The notes: a model not told the origin generated them from the letters alone. Shown: positions 32,108-43,985, numbered from the stretch's first letter. The stretch: 64,000 nt of DNA from Geotrypetes seraphini (GCF_902459505.1 NC_047090.1:47852501-47916500); one strand, 5' to 3'. Numbers and translations: made by a program.

Positions 32108-32286
32108 TCTGTTCCCTTTAATCTTAGAGGACTTCTTCCCAGCTCAGTAATACCAGTCTGTACTCTGCTCCATTAGGGAGCAAGAGTTCTGTTCGTAATC
32201 TGCTAGAATGACTTTGCTGGGTGTGTTACATAATGTGATACTATTTGCACAACCAACTTTTCAAATGTCTTGCTTTTGTTTTGAAG

Positions 32287-32388
32287 AATACCCCCGGATG
32301 CTGCATTGGTATATTCCTGTTGCATGTCTCCTGCTGGTGATTTGTGCAGCTGGAATCGTATACAAGCTTGTATGCTACAAGCCACCCG
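32287..32388 (+). CDS. il17ra: IL17RA transmembrane exon
   Basis: A 102-bp exon between TTGTTTTGAAG and CCCG|GTAATA. With the G from the previous exon it reads EYPRMLHWYIPVACLLLVIC, then AAGIVYKLVCYKPP. The aromatic-rich start (MLHWYI, compare human LWVYWFI) is followed by about 21 hydrophobic residues, the single membrane span of the type I receptor. Both ends are phase 1, so the exon is symmetrical. Skipping it would keep the frame and remove the anchor. Soluble IL-17RA produced by skipping the transmembrane exon is known in mammals. Whether it occurs here is inference. Confidence 0.9.
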
Positions 32389-32949
32389 GTAATATAAATT
32401 TACTTGAATTTAACAATTTACAGACCACCATTCCTGAGCTAAAGCAGAACATGGCAGTGAACAATTTAGGCAAGGAAAGACTGTGTACCAAATTATTCCA
32501 GACCAACAAACCTCTGGCTTCCATGAGTGATCAGAGTCGATATTAAATATTAACACTAATGGCTTTGCGGACTCAGAAAAGTTATCTGAAGTTATCAGCT
32601 TCAAACTATGATTCTCTGGAAGTGCATTAGCATTATTGATTTGATTTCCAGTTTTCACTTGATCGGATTCTGTATATAGCACCTAAAAACTTGGTACAGA
32701 TCATAACAGTGCTTAGTACGTGGCATAGGAAGGGAAGTTGGTGGCCAGGGTGGAGGTACCCATCATCACACACACCCCCATGCACTCTCCCCCACCACCC
32801 CAACATCACTGTGCCCCCTGCTCTTCTCTGCTACCCTGAAATTACCACATTTGTGTCCTCCCCTCATACCTTGTTCCCATCTTCACTGGCAGCAAGCAGG
32901 CTAGAATAGCCACTGCTCACACCAGCGAGGCTTCCTTCTGACATTTAAT
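32389..32949. other. IL17RA intron, no gene
   Basis: Unique-looking sequence plus a C/A-rich stretch (32,760-32,900). No recognised element or exon. Confidence 0.4.
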
Positions 32950-33202
32950 TTAATTTAGTCATTTATTCAATTTTTTTCTATACCGTCCTCCCAGGGGAGG
33001 TCAGAACGGTTTACATGCATTTATTCAGGTACTCAAGCAGTTTTCCCTCTCTGTCCCGGCGGGCTCACAATCTATCTAATGTACCTGGGGCAATGAGGGG
33101 ATGAAGTGACTTGCCCTGGGTCACAAGGAGCAGCGCGGGCTTTGAACCCACAACCTCAGGGTGCTGAAGCTGTAGCTTTTAACCACTGCGCCACACTCTC
33201 CC
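32950..33202 (-). mobile_element. tRNA-derived SINE (minus)
   Basis: Reverse of the family seen at 14459. On plus it reads CATGCATTTATTCAGGTACT, CAATCTATCTAATGTACC, and GGCTTTGAACCCACAACCTC (complement of the B box). It ends near TAACCACTGCGCCACAC (complement of the A box). Confidence 0.75.
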
Positions 33203-34107
33203 AGGAAGTGATGTCAAAGGAGGGACGAGGCCAGTGCAAGCAGCGCATAGGGCAGCCTCCTTGCTGCCGGTGAAGTTGTGAAGAGGTATGGGGTGGGGCA
33301 ATGGGGACAAGCAGAGGGGCGAAGAAGAGAGGCACCAGCGCGCCCGCCAAGTCGGCTCCCAGGGCAATCCACCCCTTTGTCCTCACTGTATAGAATCACT
33401 CTTAGTAGCCGTATGCAGCATAACATATAGGCCATGGAAGAGCAGTCCTAAATACCTGCTCCTATGGAGCATATTCTATAACAATGTGTGTAACTTTTAG
33501 GAATGCCCATAATCTGTCTATGCTCCTTCCCTGGCTACGCCCCTTTTTGAGATTCACATACCACTTTATAGAATATGCCAACCAAGTTGTGTGAACAACT
33601 TTTAATTAATGCCAGCATCAGTTATGAGGTGTTGATTGCAAATTACTGGTGCCATTTGGTCTTGTTGAACAATTAAGTTGTGTGCACAACTTACGGAATA
33701 TTGGCCTAAGTAGTTAGATATCTTTGTTTTTTGAAATCTTGAATATGAAGGCAGATGGTGACTGCGACAGTCTTCGTCTGCTAATCTTCCCATGTCAGAC
33801 TCTTTTTGATCTTCAATTTTACCTTCATGGAACCACAGTTTCCTTCACCATGATATCTTTCTTCCTGTGCTTGCCTCCAACTGTATGTGCGGTACCTTGC
33901 CAAAGTCTTCACACCCTTCTATGTTGTTCACATTCTACTATCTGAAAAAATTCAGTTTCAAATGCATTAAGGTAGGAGATTTTCACTGAACTACTTAACA
34001 TACTCTCTACTTTCAACACAAACAATTCTATAATCATATTCTTAATTTTCTTTTAAGAATATTTCTATTTCTTAAAAGAAAATGAAGAATATGAAGCCAA
34101 AGTCTTA
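33203..34107. other. IL17RA intron, no gene
   Basis: Mostly AT-rich unique sequence with no coding signal that survives comparison with splice context. A segment at about 33,330-33,700 has weak internal inverted repeats (AGTTGTGTGAACAAC, AAGTTGTGTGCACAACTT), suggesting a decayed MITE. Confidence 0.4.
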
Positions 34108-34282
34108 GGTCTCCTTTTACTAAGCTGTGAAAGCGTTTTTAGAGCGCGCAGAATTGCCCCGCGCACTAGACGCCAACACTAGCATTGAGCTGGCGTTAAT
34201 TCTAGCCGTGTAGCGTGGGTTTAGCGCACGCGGTAATTCTGCATGTGGTAAAAACGCTATCGGAGCTTAGTAAAAGGAGCCC
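34108..34282. mobile_element. Palindromic Harbinger-like MITE, TTA target duplication
   Basis: The ends are GGTCTCCTTTTACTAAGC and the complement of GCTTAGTAAAAGGAGCCC. TTA flanks both sides (34105-34107, 34283-34285). The whole 175 bp is an imperfect palindrome with AGCGTTTTTAGAGCGCGCAG-type arms. A 3-bp TWA duplication fits PIF/Harbinger. No transposase. Confidence 0.7.
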
Positions 34283-34285
34283 TTA

Positions 34286-35953
34286 ATTGCACAAGTCTTT
34301 GTACCCTGTGACACAATACTTGATAAAAACTGCTTTTCCATTCATAAAACCCATGAGTTATTTTAAGATAAGTGATTAATAAATTTGCACATTGGGATGT
34401 TGCAAGTTTAGCTCATTCTTCCTGGTGGTATAGCTCAAACTTTTCCATGTCAGCTAGTGGCCTTCAGTCTAAGTCCTGCCACAGGCTTGAATTCAGTTCT
34501 GGCCTTTGACTGGGCCACTCAGTCTAATCTAATCTAATCTTTGGTTTATATACCAGGTCATCTCCCAGTGGAACTTAACTCGGTTCACATATAATTAAGA
34601 CTAGAATACATAGCAGAAAACATAGGAGAAGGAAGAACTAATTAAAAACTAAAGTACATAAGAAAAGCATAAGAAAAATAACTATAATATTTTCATTTCG
34701 GCTGTAGTTAACACTGCTTTTCTTCTTGCTGAGTTCACATCATTGCTGCACTTGCTTGGGAGGGGCAATTCAAGTTTAAATTTTCTGCTGCAATCAAGAC
34801 AAAACGTCTAAGCATTATACATAATCAGGGTAATAAAAAAAGAAGGATTGGACAAAGTAACACATACAGACAAAACAACAAACAGGAGAACACAATAAGA
34901 CGATAGCAATACTGTAGCCAATAGGGGAAATAAGATGGTTATCACGCTGCTGTTATCCAAGGGATATGGTTTTAGAGACTGATGGGAAGGCGTGAGTAAA
35001 GTTCAGCGAGGATCTGTTTTATAATGGCATCTGGGCACACAATTCCATGTTAAAATACCAATGTAACCTGGCATTTACATGTAGCATTTAAGAGACCATG
35101 GTTTCACCAACCATAGACTTGGCATAAGAGTTGTGTCAGTATACACCAACTTATGAATTATCAGCAAGATCTTAAAACACACCCTATAGTATACTGCTAG
35201 CCAATGATGTAATACATACTGTATAAAGGGGTAATCATCCTAATGCATCCCCCCAACATCCAAATTGTTGTATTTTGCAACATTTGTAGTTTATGTAAAT
35301 CCACTTTCATCATCCCAGCTGATACTGCATTTGCATCTTCCAACTGAACCACGAGCAAAGCTGCAGAAGGGTTAAAAATGATTTCCAATCTATCAACCCC
35401 TGAACAACTCATAATTTCCATAAAGTTGGATAGCCACACAGCTAAATTTTCTACATAGGTACCTCATCAATCAAAACCCCTAACTAAATATGTAAAGGAT
35501 AGTACTACCAGTAAAGACTGCCCAAATAAATTAATGGAATGAGAGAGATTTGCATACTAAGGAGGCAGTATATGCAATTTGATGATCATCGTAGATGTCC
35601 TGAAACCCTAACTGGCTTTGGAGTACCCCAGGACAGGATTAGGAATCGCAGGGTTAGATAAACAGGAATTAGCTGTATTTATCTGTGCAAGAGGGCAGAT
35701 CAGAGCGAGAAATTTTGAGTAGATAAAAAGTCAAATATGGAGATTTTGATGATAAGTGGTTTACAATGTAATTAAAATAAAATAAATTCAAATGAAATCA
35801 AATTTATTTACTGGACTACAAGAACCCTTGCATCGTTGTTTAAAAATGAAAATGGTCTGATAGATCATGGCTGTACTGGCTCCTTAAGCAAAGAGAATAG
35901 AACTGTAAGTGATTAAAATTGATTATAAATTGTTTTTTACTGTTTTTTTCCAG
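34286..35953. other. IL17RA intron with a decayed LINE tail
   Basis: A TCTAA microsatellite at about 34,511-34,530 starts an L2-like 3' tail on the minus strand (GGTTTATATACCAGGTCATC), recognisable to about 34,660. A short Ser/Leu-rich open frame at 35,197-35,439 (minus) has no supporting features. A partial fold-back MITE with GAGAGATTTGCATACTAAGG is near 35,535-35,650. Confidence 0.45.
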
Positions 35954-35986
35954 AATCAAGCAAAATAGCAAAGACCAGCCCACCGG
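35954..35986 (+). CDS. il17ra: IL17RA 33-bp juxtamembrane mini-exon
   Basis: An 11-codon exon between TTTTTTTCCAG and CCGG|GTAAGT. With the G carried over from the transmembrane exon it reads ESSKIAKTSPP plus one base for the next exon. Both ends are phase 1, so it can be included or skipped without changing the frame. Human IL17RA has a similarly short linker (GSEKYSDDTKYTDGLPAADL) between membrane span and SEFIR domain. The pyrimidine tract and perfect donor give good support. The peptide is too short for homology alone. Confidence 0.75.
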
Positions 35987-36461
35987 GTAAGTACATTATC
36001 ATGTGTCATTCTTTTCCCTACCATTGGTGAGCTGCCCTGTGCTGGCACTTATACTTATTTTCCACCCATTTGAGGTTTCTCGTGCTGTTTGATGGGGCTG
36101 GTTCTGAATCTCTGGGTTTATCAGACTACTGGATTCTTCAAAAATTGGGATGGGTTTTTGTTGATTCCTGGAAGATACTCATTAGGTAGCAACTGATTGT
36201 ATGAGAACTTTTTGGCCTATAAAAAGAATGGGTTGACTTGCAGGTCTCAGGGCAGCATAATGCAGTCAACCTAAAGGTCTAATTATTACAAACTGGAGAC
36301 CCATTTTGAATTTATAATGTAAATAAGGTTGTTGAAATTAGTCTCCACTGAAGTTAATTTATAATAGAGTTGAGCTTTTAGGAAAAATGTTAAGACTGGA
36401 GAGGGGCCTAAAGCTTTGATTGGCCCAATTTGTTTAAGGCTCCTTCTATGGGTGAAACATG

Positions 36462-36630
36462 GTAATGTAGTAAATGATGGCAGATAAAGATCTGAACGGT
36501 CCATCCAGTCTACCCACAAGTTATACCCATTTCAAAAATACATGATTAGATTAACTTGTCTCTTCGTTGATATTTCTGGGCCCTAGACTGTAAAGTCTGG
36601 TATTGTCATAGGTTCCAAATGTTGAATTGC
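36462..36630 (-). mobile_element. CR1-like LINE 3' tail (minus)
   Basis: The plus strand reads ATGATGGCAGATAAAGATCT, GGTCCATCCAGTCTACCCA and TAGACTGTAAAGTCTGGTAT. A closely similar piece is at 43715-43985. Confidence 0.65.
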
Positions 36631-36639
36631 TGTCTAGTC

Positions 36640-37190
36640 TTAGACATCTGGGCCAATCAAGAGTCTAAGGTGCCTCCCCGGAGCGCTCGTACAAAACCCC
36701 GACTACCCCTTCCCACATCGGGAGGGATGCCCACTCCCTCCCGTCACCGCCCAAATCTGTGCCCCCAACAAACCCCTGCAGGTGTAAGAAAATCAATGAA
36801 AATGTGACTCACTATGGATAAAGTGGAAGCTTCATTCAGATGAAACCATCCACATTCACCAGGGAGAGGCCTAAGGCCACACCCATAGGAAGGGACTTAA
36901 GCAACCTGGGCTAATCCCAGGATGCACCGGGAAAGCTCGCCAGAGGGGGGGGGGTAGGTGTCCCTTCGGCCAAACTTACTAAATAAGGTAGGGGAACAGG
37001 GAGAGTTGTTGGAAGGGTTGGGCGATGACGGGAGGGAGTGGGCATCCCTCCTGCAGCAGTGGGGGGGGAGGGTACAGTCAGGGGATTGTGCGAACGTGGC
37101 GGATTTTAGCATGAAGTTTTGAGAATCTTCCCCTTAGACACTTAAATTCTGGCCATTCAGTTGTTTGAACGGCCAGAATTTATGCTCTCT
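36640..37190. mobile_element. Decayed fold-back MITE
   Basis: GGGAGGGATGCCCACTCCCT (36,719) opposes GGAGGGAGTGGGCATCCCTC (37,031). At 37,141-37,181 is a small hairpin, AAATTCTGGCC opposed to GGCCAGAATTT. No gene. Confidence 0.5.
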
Positions 37191-37386
37191 TCATAGTCTG
37201 GAAAACAATGTCTGTGTATGGCCACTTGTTGGAACTGGGAGCTGGCACCCTGCGTCTTCATTCCCAACAAATTGGGGTATTCTACCCCGTTTCTAGGTCT
37301 CTCTGCTTCACTTTAGACCAGTCTTCAGAACAATCATTCTGGCTATCTGTTGTATCCGAAGATCTAAAGATCCGAAGATCTAAAGG

Positions 37387-38262
37387 TGAAAAAACAGTGT
37401 GACAAGGCAGTGGCTGCTGCCAGAAGGATGCTGGGCTGTATAAAGAGAGGCGTAGTCAGTAGAAGGAAGAAGGTGTTGATGCCCCTGTACAGGTCATTGG
37501 TGAGGCCCCACTTGGAGTATTGTGTTCAGTTTTGGAGACCGTATCTGGCGAAAGACGTAAGAAGACTTGAGGCGGTCCAGAGGAGGGCGACGAAAATGAT
37601 AGGAGGCTTGCGCCAGAAGATGTATGAGGAGAGACTGGAAGCCCTGAATATGTATACCCTAGAGGAAAGGAGAGACAGGGGAGATATGATTCAGACGTTC
37701 AAATACTTGAAGGGTATTAACGTAGAACAAAATCTTTTCCAGAGAAAGGAAAATGGTAAAACCAGAGGACATAATTTGAGGTTGAGGGGTGGTAGATTCA
37801 AGGGCAAGGTTAGGAAATTCTACTTTACGGAGAGGGTAGTGGATGCCTGGAATGCGCTCCCGAGAGAGGTGGTGGAGAGTAAAACTGTGGCTGAGTTCAA
37901 AGAAGCATGGGATGAACACAGAAGATTTAGAATCAGAAAATAATATTAAATATTGAACTAGGCCAGTTACTGGGCAGACTTGCACGGTCTGTGTCTGTGT
38001 ATGGCCGTTTGGTGGAGGATGGGCAGGGGAGGGCTTCAATGGCTGGGAGGGTGTAGATGGGCTGGAGTAAGTCTTAACAGAGATTTCGGCAGTTGGAACC
38101 CAAGCACAGTACCGGGTAAAGCTTTGGATTCTTGCCCAGAAATAGCTAAGAAGAAAAATTAAAAAAAAAAAAATTTAAATTGAATCAGGTTGGGCAGACT
38201 GGATGGACCATTCGGGTCTTTATCTGCCGTCATCTACTATGTTACTATGTTACTATGTGCAA
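37387..38262 (+). mobile_element. CR1-like LINE 3' end with full tail
   Basis: An open frame of about 185 codons (37386-37943) encodes the C-terminal reverse-transcriptase region: AVAAARRMLGCIKRG, LVRPHLEYCVQFWRPYLAKD, LEAVQRRATKMI, ERRDRGDMIQTFKYLKGI and VVDAWNALPREVVESK. The 3' UTR follows, ending in TTTATCTGCCGTCATCTACT and the microsatellite ATGTTACT. 5'-truncated. Its C terminus is still open, so it is moderately young. Confidence 0.8.
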
Positions 38263-38475
38263 CCATGCTTCATTTGGCGTGTGCATTGTTCAACAGCCCT
38301 AAGCAGCAAAACCTCAGCACATGAATTGAACCCAGTGCATAGAAATGCCATTAAGCCAGTCCATAAATTTATTTCTAATTATTACTTGATGTGTGGGAAC
38401 TGGTGAAATCGCTTTTGATAGCATTAATCTGCTGTCCTTGTTTGTTTTTTCCTCAGTCCTGCAATCAAACACATT

Positions 38476-38605
38476 CCCTCTCTTTTACAAAGCCACGTTA
38501 GCAGCTGCCATGCGGCAAAAGCCCCGAAGCCCTTTAAATCTCTGTGGATTTCAGGGCAGTTGCTGCAGCATCATCCGCTAGCACGGCTTTGTAAAAGGGG
38601 GAGGG
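38476..38605. mobile_element. Harbinger-like MITE with ATT flanks
   Basis: The ends are CCCTCTCTTTTACAAAGCC and the complement of GGCTTTGTAAAAGGGGGAGG, flanked by ATT (38473-38475, 38606-38608). A truncated relative is at 57,195-57,290. Confidence 0.65.
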
Positions 38606-38944
38606 ATTGTTCGCTACTAGAGTGTGTTATTATGAAGTGGCTGATTGTGTACTCTATGGGTTGTTTTCAGACTAGGTTGAATGGAGTATGGCTGTTTTAT
38701 CTTGCTTTTGCTTGGTTTTATTTATTTATTGAGATTTATTAACCACCTTTATGAAAAGATTCACCTGTGTGCAATTTCTTTTTACTGGGGAAAATGAGTA
38801 AATATTGGTAGTAGCAGTCCATGAGCTACCAACAATTATCTTGCTGAATAAATATTCCTTTTTTTCTGTTAAAATTGACTTGATGATGAGTAAAACAACA
38901 TGTCCAACGTTGATTCTGAAAATCTTTGCTTCTTTGTTTTCCAG

Positions 38945-40392
38945 ATCCACAGTTAACTGTTCAGAGGGTTTGGATTGTTTACTCTGCAGACCATCCTCTA
39001 TATGTGGACGTGGTTCTCAAATTGGCAGAGCTTCTGCAAGCCACCTGTGGCACAGAAGTGACACTGGACCTACTGCAAGGGAGTGAGATTGCAAAGGTTG
39101 GCGTTTCAGCCTGGGTTAACCGGCAGAAGCAGGAAATGGAAGAGAAGTCCTCAAAGATCATCATTCTTTGCTCACATGGCACTCAAGCCAAGTGGCAGGC
39201 CATGATGGGGGAAGATAAAGCAAGGATTTATCTCAAGCAAGACTGGCGACATCCAGCCGGTGACCTCTGTACTCCTGCTTTCAACTTGATCATGGGTGAT
39301 TTTGGGAAGCCAGCAAATTTTGGCAAGTATATTATTGCCAATTTTAATGCTGTCAGCTCTGAGAGTGATATTCCAGAACCATTTAAAGTCACCACCAACT
39401 ACCAGTTAATGAAAGATTTTGAACAGGTTTTCTTTCGCATTCACAATATAGAACAACATCAGCCAGGTTGGGTATACAGTGTGGAAAATATCAAGTATTA
39501 TACCAAAAATCCAAGTGGCCAAAGCCTGGAAGAAGCACTTTGCAGATTCCAGAACTGGCAAAAAGTGCATCCTGACTGGTTTGAAAGAGAGTGCTTACTC
39601 TCGAAAGATTTGCTAGAAGAAGAGGAAGAGCCTCTGGATAGTGAAGTGGAACTGAAGCAGTACAAGGGGGGAATTCAGAAACAGCAACCAGTTTTTCAGA
39701 AATCAAATATGAATAAATGTTTCAAAGTTCACTTGCCTGAGCAAAAGATTGAGGAGAAAATTAAGATGTTGGAGCCTTTACACCATCCTGTGGGACAGCG
39801 TGGGACTTCATCACTTCAGACTGTAATATCTAATGGGCAAGATAGCACTGTTCAGGTACTAGCACCTCTCCCTAATCTGCTTGGCAAGAATATGATTCAA
39901 CAGCTGCAACCCTGCCAAGATTGTATGGAAGAAACACCATTACTTTTAGACAGGTCCTCTATAAGGAATGAGCTAGTCAATGGGTGCATGGAATACCCAT
40001 CCCTGCCAAGTGACACAGATAATCTATGTACATCCATGCCATTAACGGATGAACTCTCAGATGATGTAAGGAGGCAGTTGGAAGGGCTTATGCTCCATCA
40101 GCTCTCAGCCCTTACGCTCTCCGAGCCCTCTTCCATGCAAGAAGACAAGGACCAGTTGAGGTTGAATGCGCATAAAGCATTTGAGGATCAGAGACAGTCT
40201 GTACAGTCAGATCAGGGTTACAGCTCCCGGATGTCCCCTGTATCTACTGAAGGACTCATGGAAGGGGAGGGGGAGAATGAGACTTCTAATGAACAGATTT
40301 CCCCAGAAATGTTAGAAAATCTTAAAAGTATACAGCGACAATGCTTTATGCAAAGCTTTGGTCACTCTTCCTTTTATGAGGGAGACTATTGA
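38945..40392 (+). CDS. il17ra: IL17RA last coding exon: SEFIR domain and cytoplasmic tail
   Basis: Interleukin-17 receptor A, the shared signalling chain for IL-17A/F/C/E. Its SEFIR domain recruits ACT1 (TRAF3IP2) under the plasma membrane, leading to NF-kB and MAPK activation. The exon follows TTTGTTTTCCAG and is phase 1. SEFIR block: QRVWIVYSADHPLYVDVVLK, CGTEVTLDLL, VSAWVNRQKQEMEEKSSKII and GTQAKWQAM, then RHPAGDLCTPAFNLIMGDF. After an acidic linker (LEEEEEPLDSEVE) comes a long variable tail. It ends in conserved blocks (EDQRQSVQSDQGYSSR, SPEMLENLKSIQRQC) that match human QRQSVQSDQGYISR and SPEDLESLRSLQRQ. Stop TGA at 40390-40392. About 482 codons; the human cytoplasmic part is slightly longer. 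Intact. Confidence 0.97.
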
Positions 40393-42936
40393 TGGTCTCT
40401 CTCATAAGGAAAATGAGTGTTAAGATGGTAGCACTATCTTCTAAACTCAAGATAGTTTCAGCAATATCCGTATTGAGACGCATTTTCATTGAGAGGGTGC
40501 CTATTGATTTCTTATACCAGCAGCCATGCATTCCTATTGTGGAACATGGGCATCTCAAAGTGTTTCACTGCATTTTCAGTATTATGTTATCTCTAGTAAA
40601 ATCAGAGGCTTGGCTTTTGTTTGTGTGTATTTTGAGTCACATTTGACTCTGCTAGCAGCTGAGTGGTGTTTGGTTAGAAACAGTTGGCTGGTAATGGTGT
40701 CCCTGAATTCACAATACAAAGCCCAGAGTGAGCAGTCTTTTTTTTCTAGATTTATCAACAGCATGAGCAAGAAAGTGATCTAATTGTGATGTCATGCAGC
40801 ATTTTTACAAAATGACTTTTATTCCATAGTATCTCTTGCATTGTAAAAGCATTGCTATCTTGATGCATAGATTTCTTGGGGTAGCTTCTTGGACCTGTGT
40901 TTCATGTACTGTTAGAGCTGACTTTCAGCTCAAGTACATAAGATTCTCTTCTTGGAAGTTGTCACACCCCTGGCCCCGTCTACCCAAGGCTGTGGGCCAA
41001 GCGTCCGTTCACCGCCTACCGAGGTATAGGCCGAGTGTCCATTCACCACCTACTAAGAATATAGGCCAAGTGTCCTTCTACTGCCTACTGGGGGTGTAGG
41101 CTGAGTGTCCTAGCTAACTAGAGCTCAGATGCTCAGAGAAGGTTTCGGACTTACTGAGCGTTGGGCACTAGGCCCGCATTCCTCCTCTTGAGAGTCACCC
41201 TGGAGCTCTTGTTTCCAAGACCTCTAACTATGCTCCTTTCTGCTGGGAGTCCATTAATCAGCCCCCCTTTTAATTCAATTTAATTTATCCCAATTTAATT
41301 GATCCCTCAAAAAGTCCCCTAAGAGTTGAGGGGATCCAAGCTCCTCTCCCTATCAGGAGTCCAATTTAAGGCTTTAGGAGTCTCTTTTCTTTATAAATCA
41401 CCCCTTTTCTCTGCAATCCACTTCTTTTGCAAATTAGTTATTCAAGTCCAATAGTAAGGTCATTCAATCTTTACTATTGGGCAACACCACCCATCTAGTC
41501 TTCCATTAGGAACTAGGTGGACCCGGCTATTCCCTGTTTAGCCCTAGTTACCTATTGCCCATCCTTAAGGGAACTCTGGGAAGGGGTAGACTCTGGTGTA
41601 GTCCTCCCTCGAGAAAGTACCCTCTCATGTGATAGGACATACAGCCCATCCATTACAGAGGGTCATGCACAGAACATAAGAAGCCAATAGACTAAAAGCT
41701 GAAGCTATCAGTTTCAAATGCTCTGAAATACAATGCAAACATAGATCCTGTATATTTGATGTGTGGATAAATATAGGATTTTGCATTGCACTGTCTGTAT
41801 CAGTCATGTAGTACCAATTAAATCACTGAAGGGCCAATGTTTATAGGCATTCTCAATTATTAACATTTAGATCGTATATTTCTTTGTTAGTGTGTCTTGT
41901 CCATCTGTCTTGACTAGATTGTAAGCTTTGAGGAGCACAGACTGTCACTTAGTTTAGCATAATTAATAATTCAATGTATTGCCCTTTGATCCAAATATAA
42001 AAACAGCTGAGCAGCTTACATATAGTTTATGAAAACTATAAGAAAGCAAGACAAGAAGAGACTTTATAAGCCATGGTCGCAACCTGAACATGATCAACAG
42101 AAGCATTCATAACTCTTAATCTCCACATCTAAAAAGATCTAAACTAGTCGTAAAGCAAGTCCTAGACAGATCACAACTCAGAATTAGGCGTTGCATTCTA
42201 ATAAGCAGATAGTCCATTTTTTGGATAAATGGCTTTTGGATATAGCTTTCATTACACTGGTACATAGAAAACAGAGTTTCATATTTAAAAGTATAGGGAC
42301 TCATTGGTTATTGTGGTACTTCATATGTCTAGGTGCTTTGAAAATGAGTCTCATTTTACAGGATTTTTTTCTGTGATGAATGATACTGGAGTAATCATGA
42401 CTGTTAAGTCGGAATTATCAAGATCTCAGGGAGAACTTAGGAATATGAAAAATAATTGGAGGGAGGGAGCTGTTGGGACATAGGGTGCCTTACTAGCTTT
42501 GCATTACCTCTGTGGCTGACTAGCTAATATTGAGTCATATGTCATCCAGTTCTTCTCAGTAAGGTCATGGTCATGTCTCATGTCTGCAGTGAAAGTTTGC
42601 TTCTAAAATTTACAAAGACTAATTAGGAAACAATTATTGTTTGGGTTCTCTATAGCATATTAGCTCCACTTTTTATCATGTCACCAAGGGATAAAAATTT
42701 AAATTATTCATTAATTATACAGAAAAAGAGTAAATAAAAACTTACAAAGGTAGTATCACAGTTAGAACTTTATAAAGCTAAAATGGCACAGGATGCAGGA
42801 TGGCTCAGTGCGTTGCTTCAAACCTTGCTCATATCAGTAATGAAGGAAGGACATTCTTTGGTGAAAACTAGTCTGTGACTGCTGTCCTGTCCCCAGTAGC
42901 CTGCCATCTACTTGGCTCTAAACCCCCGTCACATAG
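40393..42936. other. IL17RA 3' UTR and intergenic sequence
   Basis: Continuous sequence after the stop without a coding signal. The 3' UTR end is uncertain: an ATTAAA at 41817-41822 and an AATAAA at 42733-42738 are the first usable signals. At 40,990-41,120 three or four diverged units of about 42 bp contain GTGTAGGC/GAGTGTCC and CACCGCCTAC-like words. The stretch from TGTCACACCCCTGG (about 40,959) to about 41,640 looks repeat-derived and could be the remnant of an old LTR-type element, but no pair or target duplication was found. Confidence 0.4.
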
Positions 42937-43145
42937 TAGATGACGGCAGATAAAGACCCGAATGGTCCATCCAGTCTGCCCAACCTGATTCAATTTAAAT
43001 TTTTTCTTCTTAGCTATTTCTGGGCAAGAATCCAAAGCTTTACCCGGTATTGTGCTTGGGTTCCAACTGCCGAAATCTCTGTTAAGATTTACTCCAGCCC
43101 ATCTACACCCTCCCAGCCATTGAAGCCCTCCCCAGCCCATCTTTT
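42937..43145 (-). mobile_element. CR1-like LINE 3' tail (minus)
   Basis: It matches, inverted, the last 210 bp of the element at 37387-38262 (ATAGTAGATGACGGCAGATA, AGCTTTACCCGGTATTGTGC). 5'-truncated to its tail. Confidence 0.75.
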
Positions 43146-43201
43146 GAAAATCTGATTGGCATAAGCAATGTGGGTTCCAAAGTACCTGTGTACTCTGCCC
43201 C

Positions 43202-43595
43202 GGTGATGGGACAAAATCGCGCGAGACAACGGCGCGCCGACAACTGAGTGCAAGGTTGATGGCGCACCGAAGAAAAGCACTATTTTAAAGGGCTCCGACG
43301 GGGGGTGTGGGGGGGGAACCCCCCCACTTTACTTAACAGACATTGCGCTGGCGTTGTGGGGGGTTGTAACTGAACTTTTTCCCTAAAAAACAGGCAAAAA
43401 GTTTGGTTTCAAGTATAATGAGGGGGGTTACAACCCCCCACAACGCCAGCGCGATGTCTGTTAAGTAAAATAGGGGGGTTCCCCACCAACACCCCCCGTC
43501 GGAACCCTTTAAAATAGTGCTTTTCTTCAGCGCGCCGTCAACCTTGCGCTCAGTTGTCGGCGCACCGTTGTCTCGCGCGATTTTGTCTATGAACC
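43202..43595. mobile_element. 394-bp fold-back element with 9-bp TSD (Mutator-like?)
   Basis: Near-perfect palindrome. The arms contain GACAAAATCGCGCGAGACAA, GCACTATTTTAAAGGG and AACAGACATTGCGCTGGCGT. The loop lies around CCCTAAAAAACAGGC. The 9-bp direct repeats ctctgcccc (43193-43201 and 43596-43604) flank it. Nine bp is the duplication length of Mutator-like transposons. With 8 bp counted, hAT is the alternative. Confidence 0.75.
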
Positions 43596-43714
43596 CTCTG
43601 CCCCAACCTGGAATGAGAGGCAAAGTATTAGTGATGTGCATGGAAAAAATAATCAGTTCATAGCTTGGTTAATTTTGGATTTTTTCCTGATTTTCTACCA
43701 TTTTCTCAGCTCAT

Positions 43715-43985
43715 AGTAACATAGTAAATGACGGCAGATAAAGACCTGAACGGTCCATCCAGTCTGTTCATAAGTTATACCCATTAAAAAATACATAATT
43801 AGATGAACTTGTCTCTTCTTTGATATTTCTGGGCCGTAGACTGTAAAGTCTGGTATTGTCCTAGGTTCCAAATGCTGAAGTTGCTGTCCAAACTCACTCC
43901 AGCCTATCCAACCATCTTGTTTTCAGGATATCGGGTAAAGTCTGGCCTGTAACATCCTCAGGTTCTATATTAGTGGAATTCCCAT
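43715..43985 (-). mobile_element. CR1-like LINE 3' tail (minus)
   Basis: The plus strand reads TAGTAAATGACGGCAGATAA, ACGGTCCATCCAGTCTGT and GCCGTAGACTGTAAAGTCTG. Closest to the piece at 36462. Confidence 0.65.

Noticed and set aside
35197-35439. Open frame of 80 codons in an IL17RA intron (minus)
   Set aside because: No known motif, no splice or promoter context, and it resembles the many chance frames in AT-rich intron DNA.
40959-41640. Possible solo LTR starting TGTCACACCCCTGG
   Set aside because: No partner copy, no convincing end and no flanking duplication could be found in the window.
42733-42738. AATAAA as the IL17RA poly(A) site
   Set aside because: It lies 2.3 kb past the stop in AT-rich DNA with no other 3'-end signal seen; it is noted only as a possibility.
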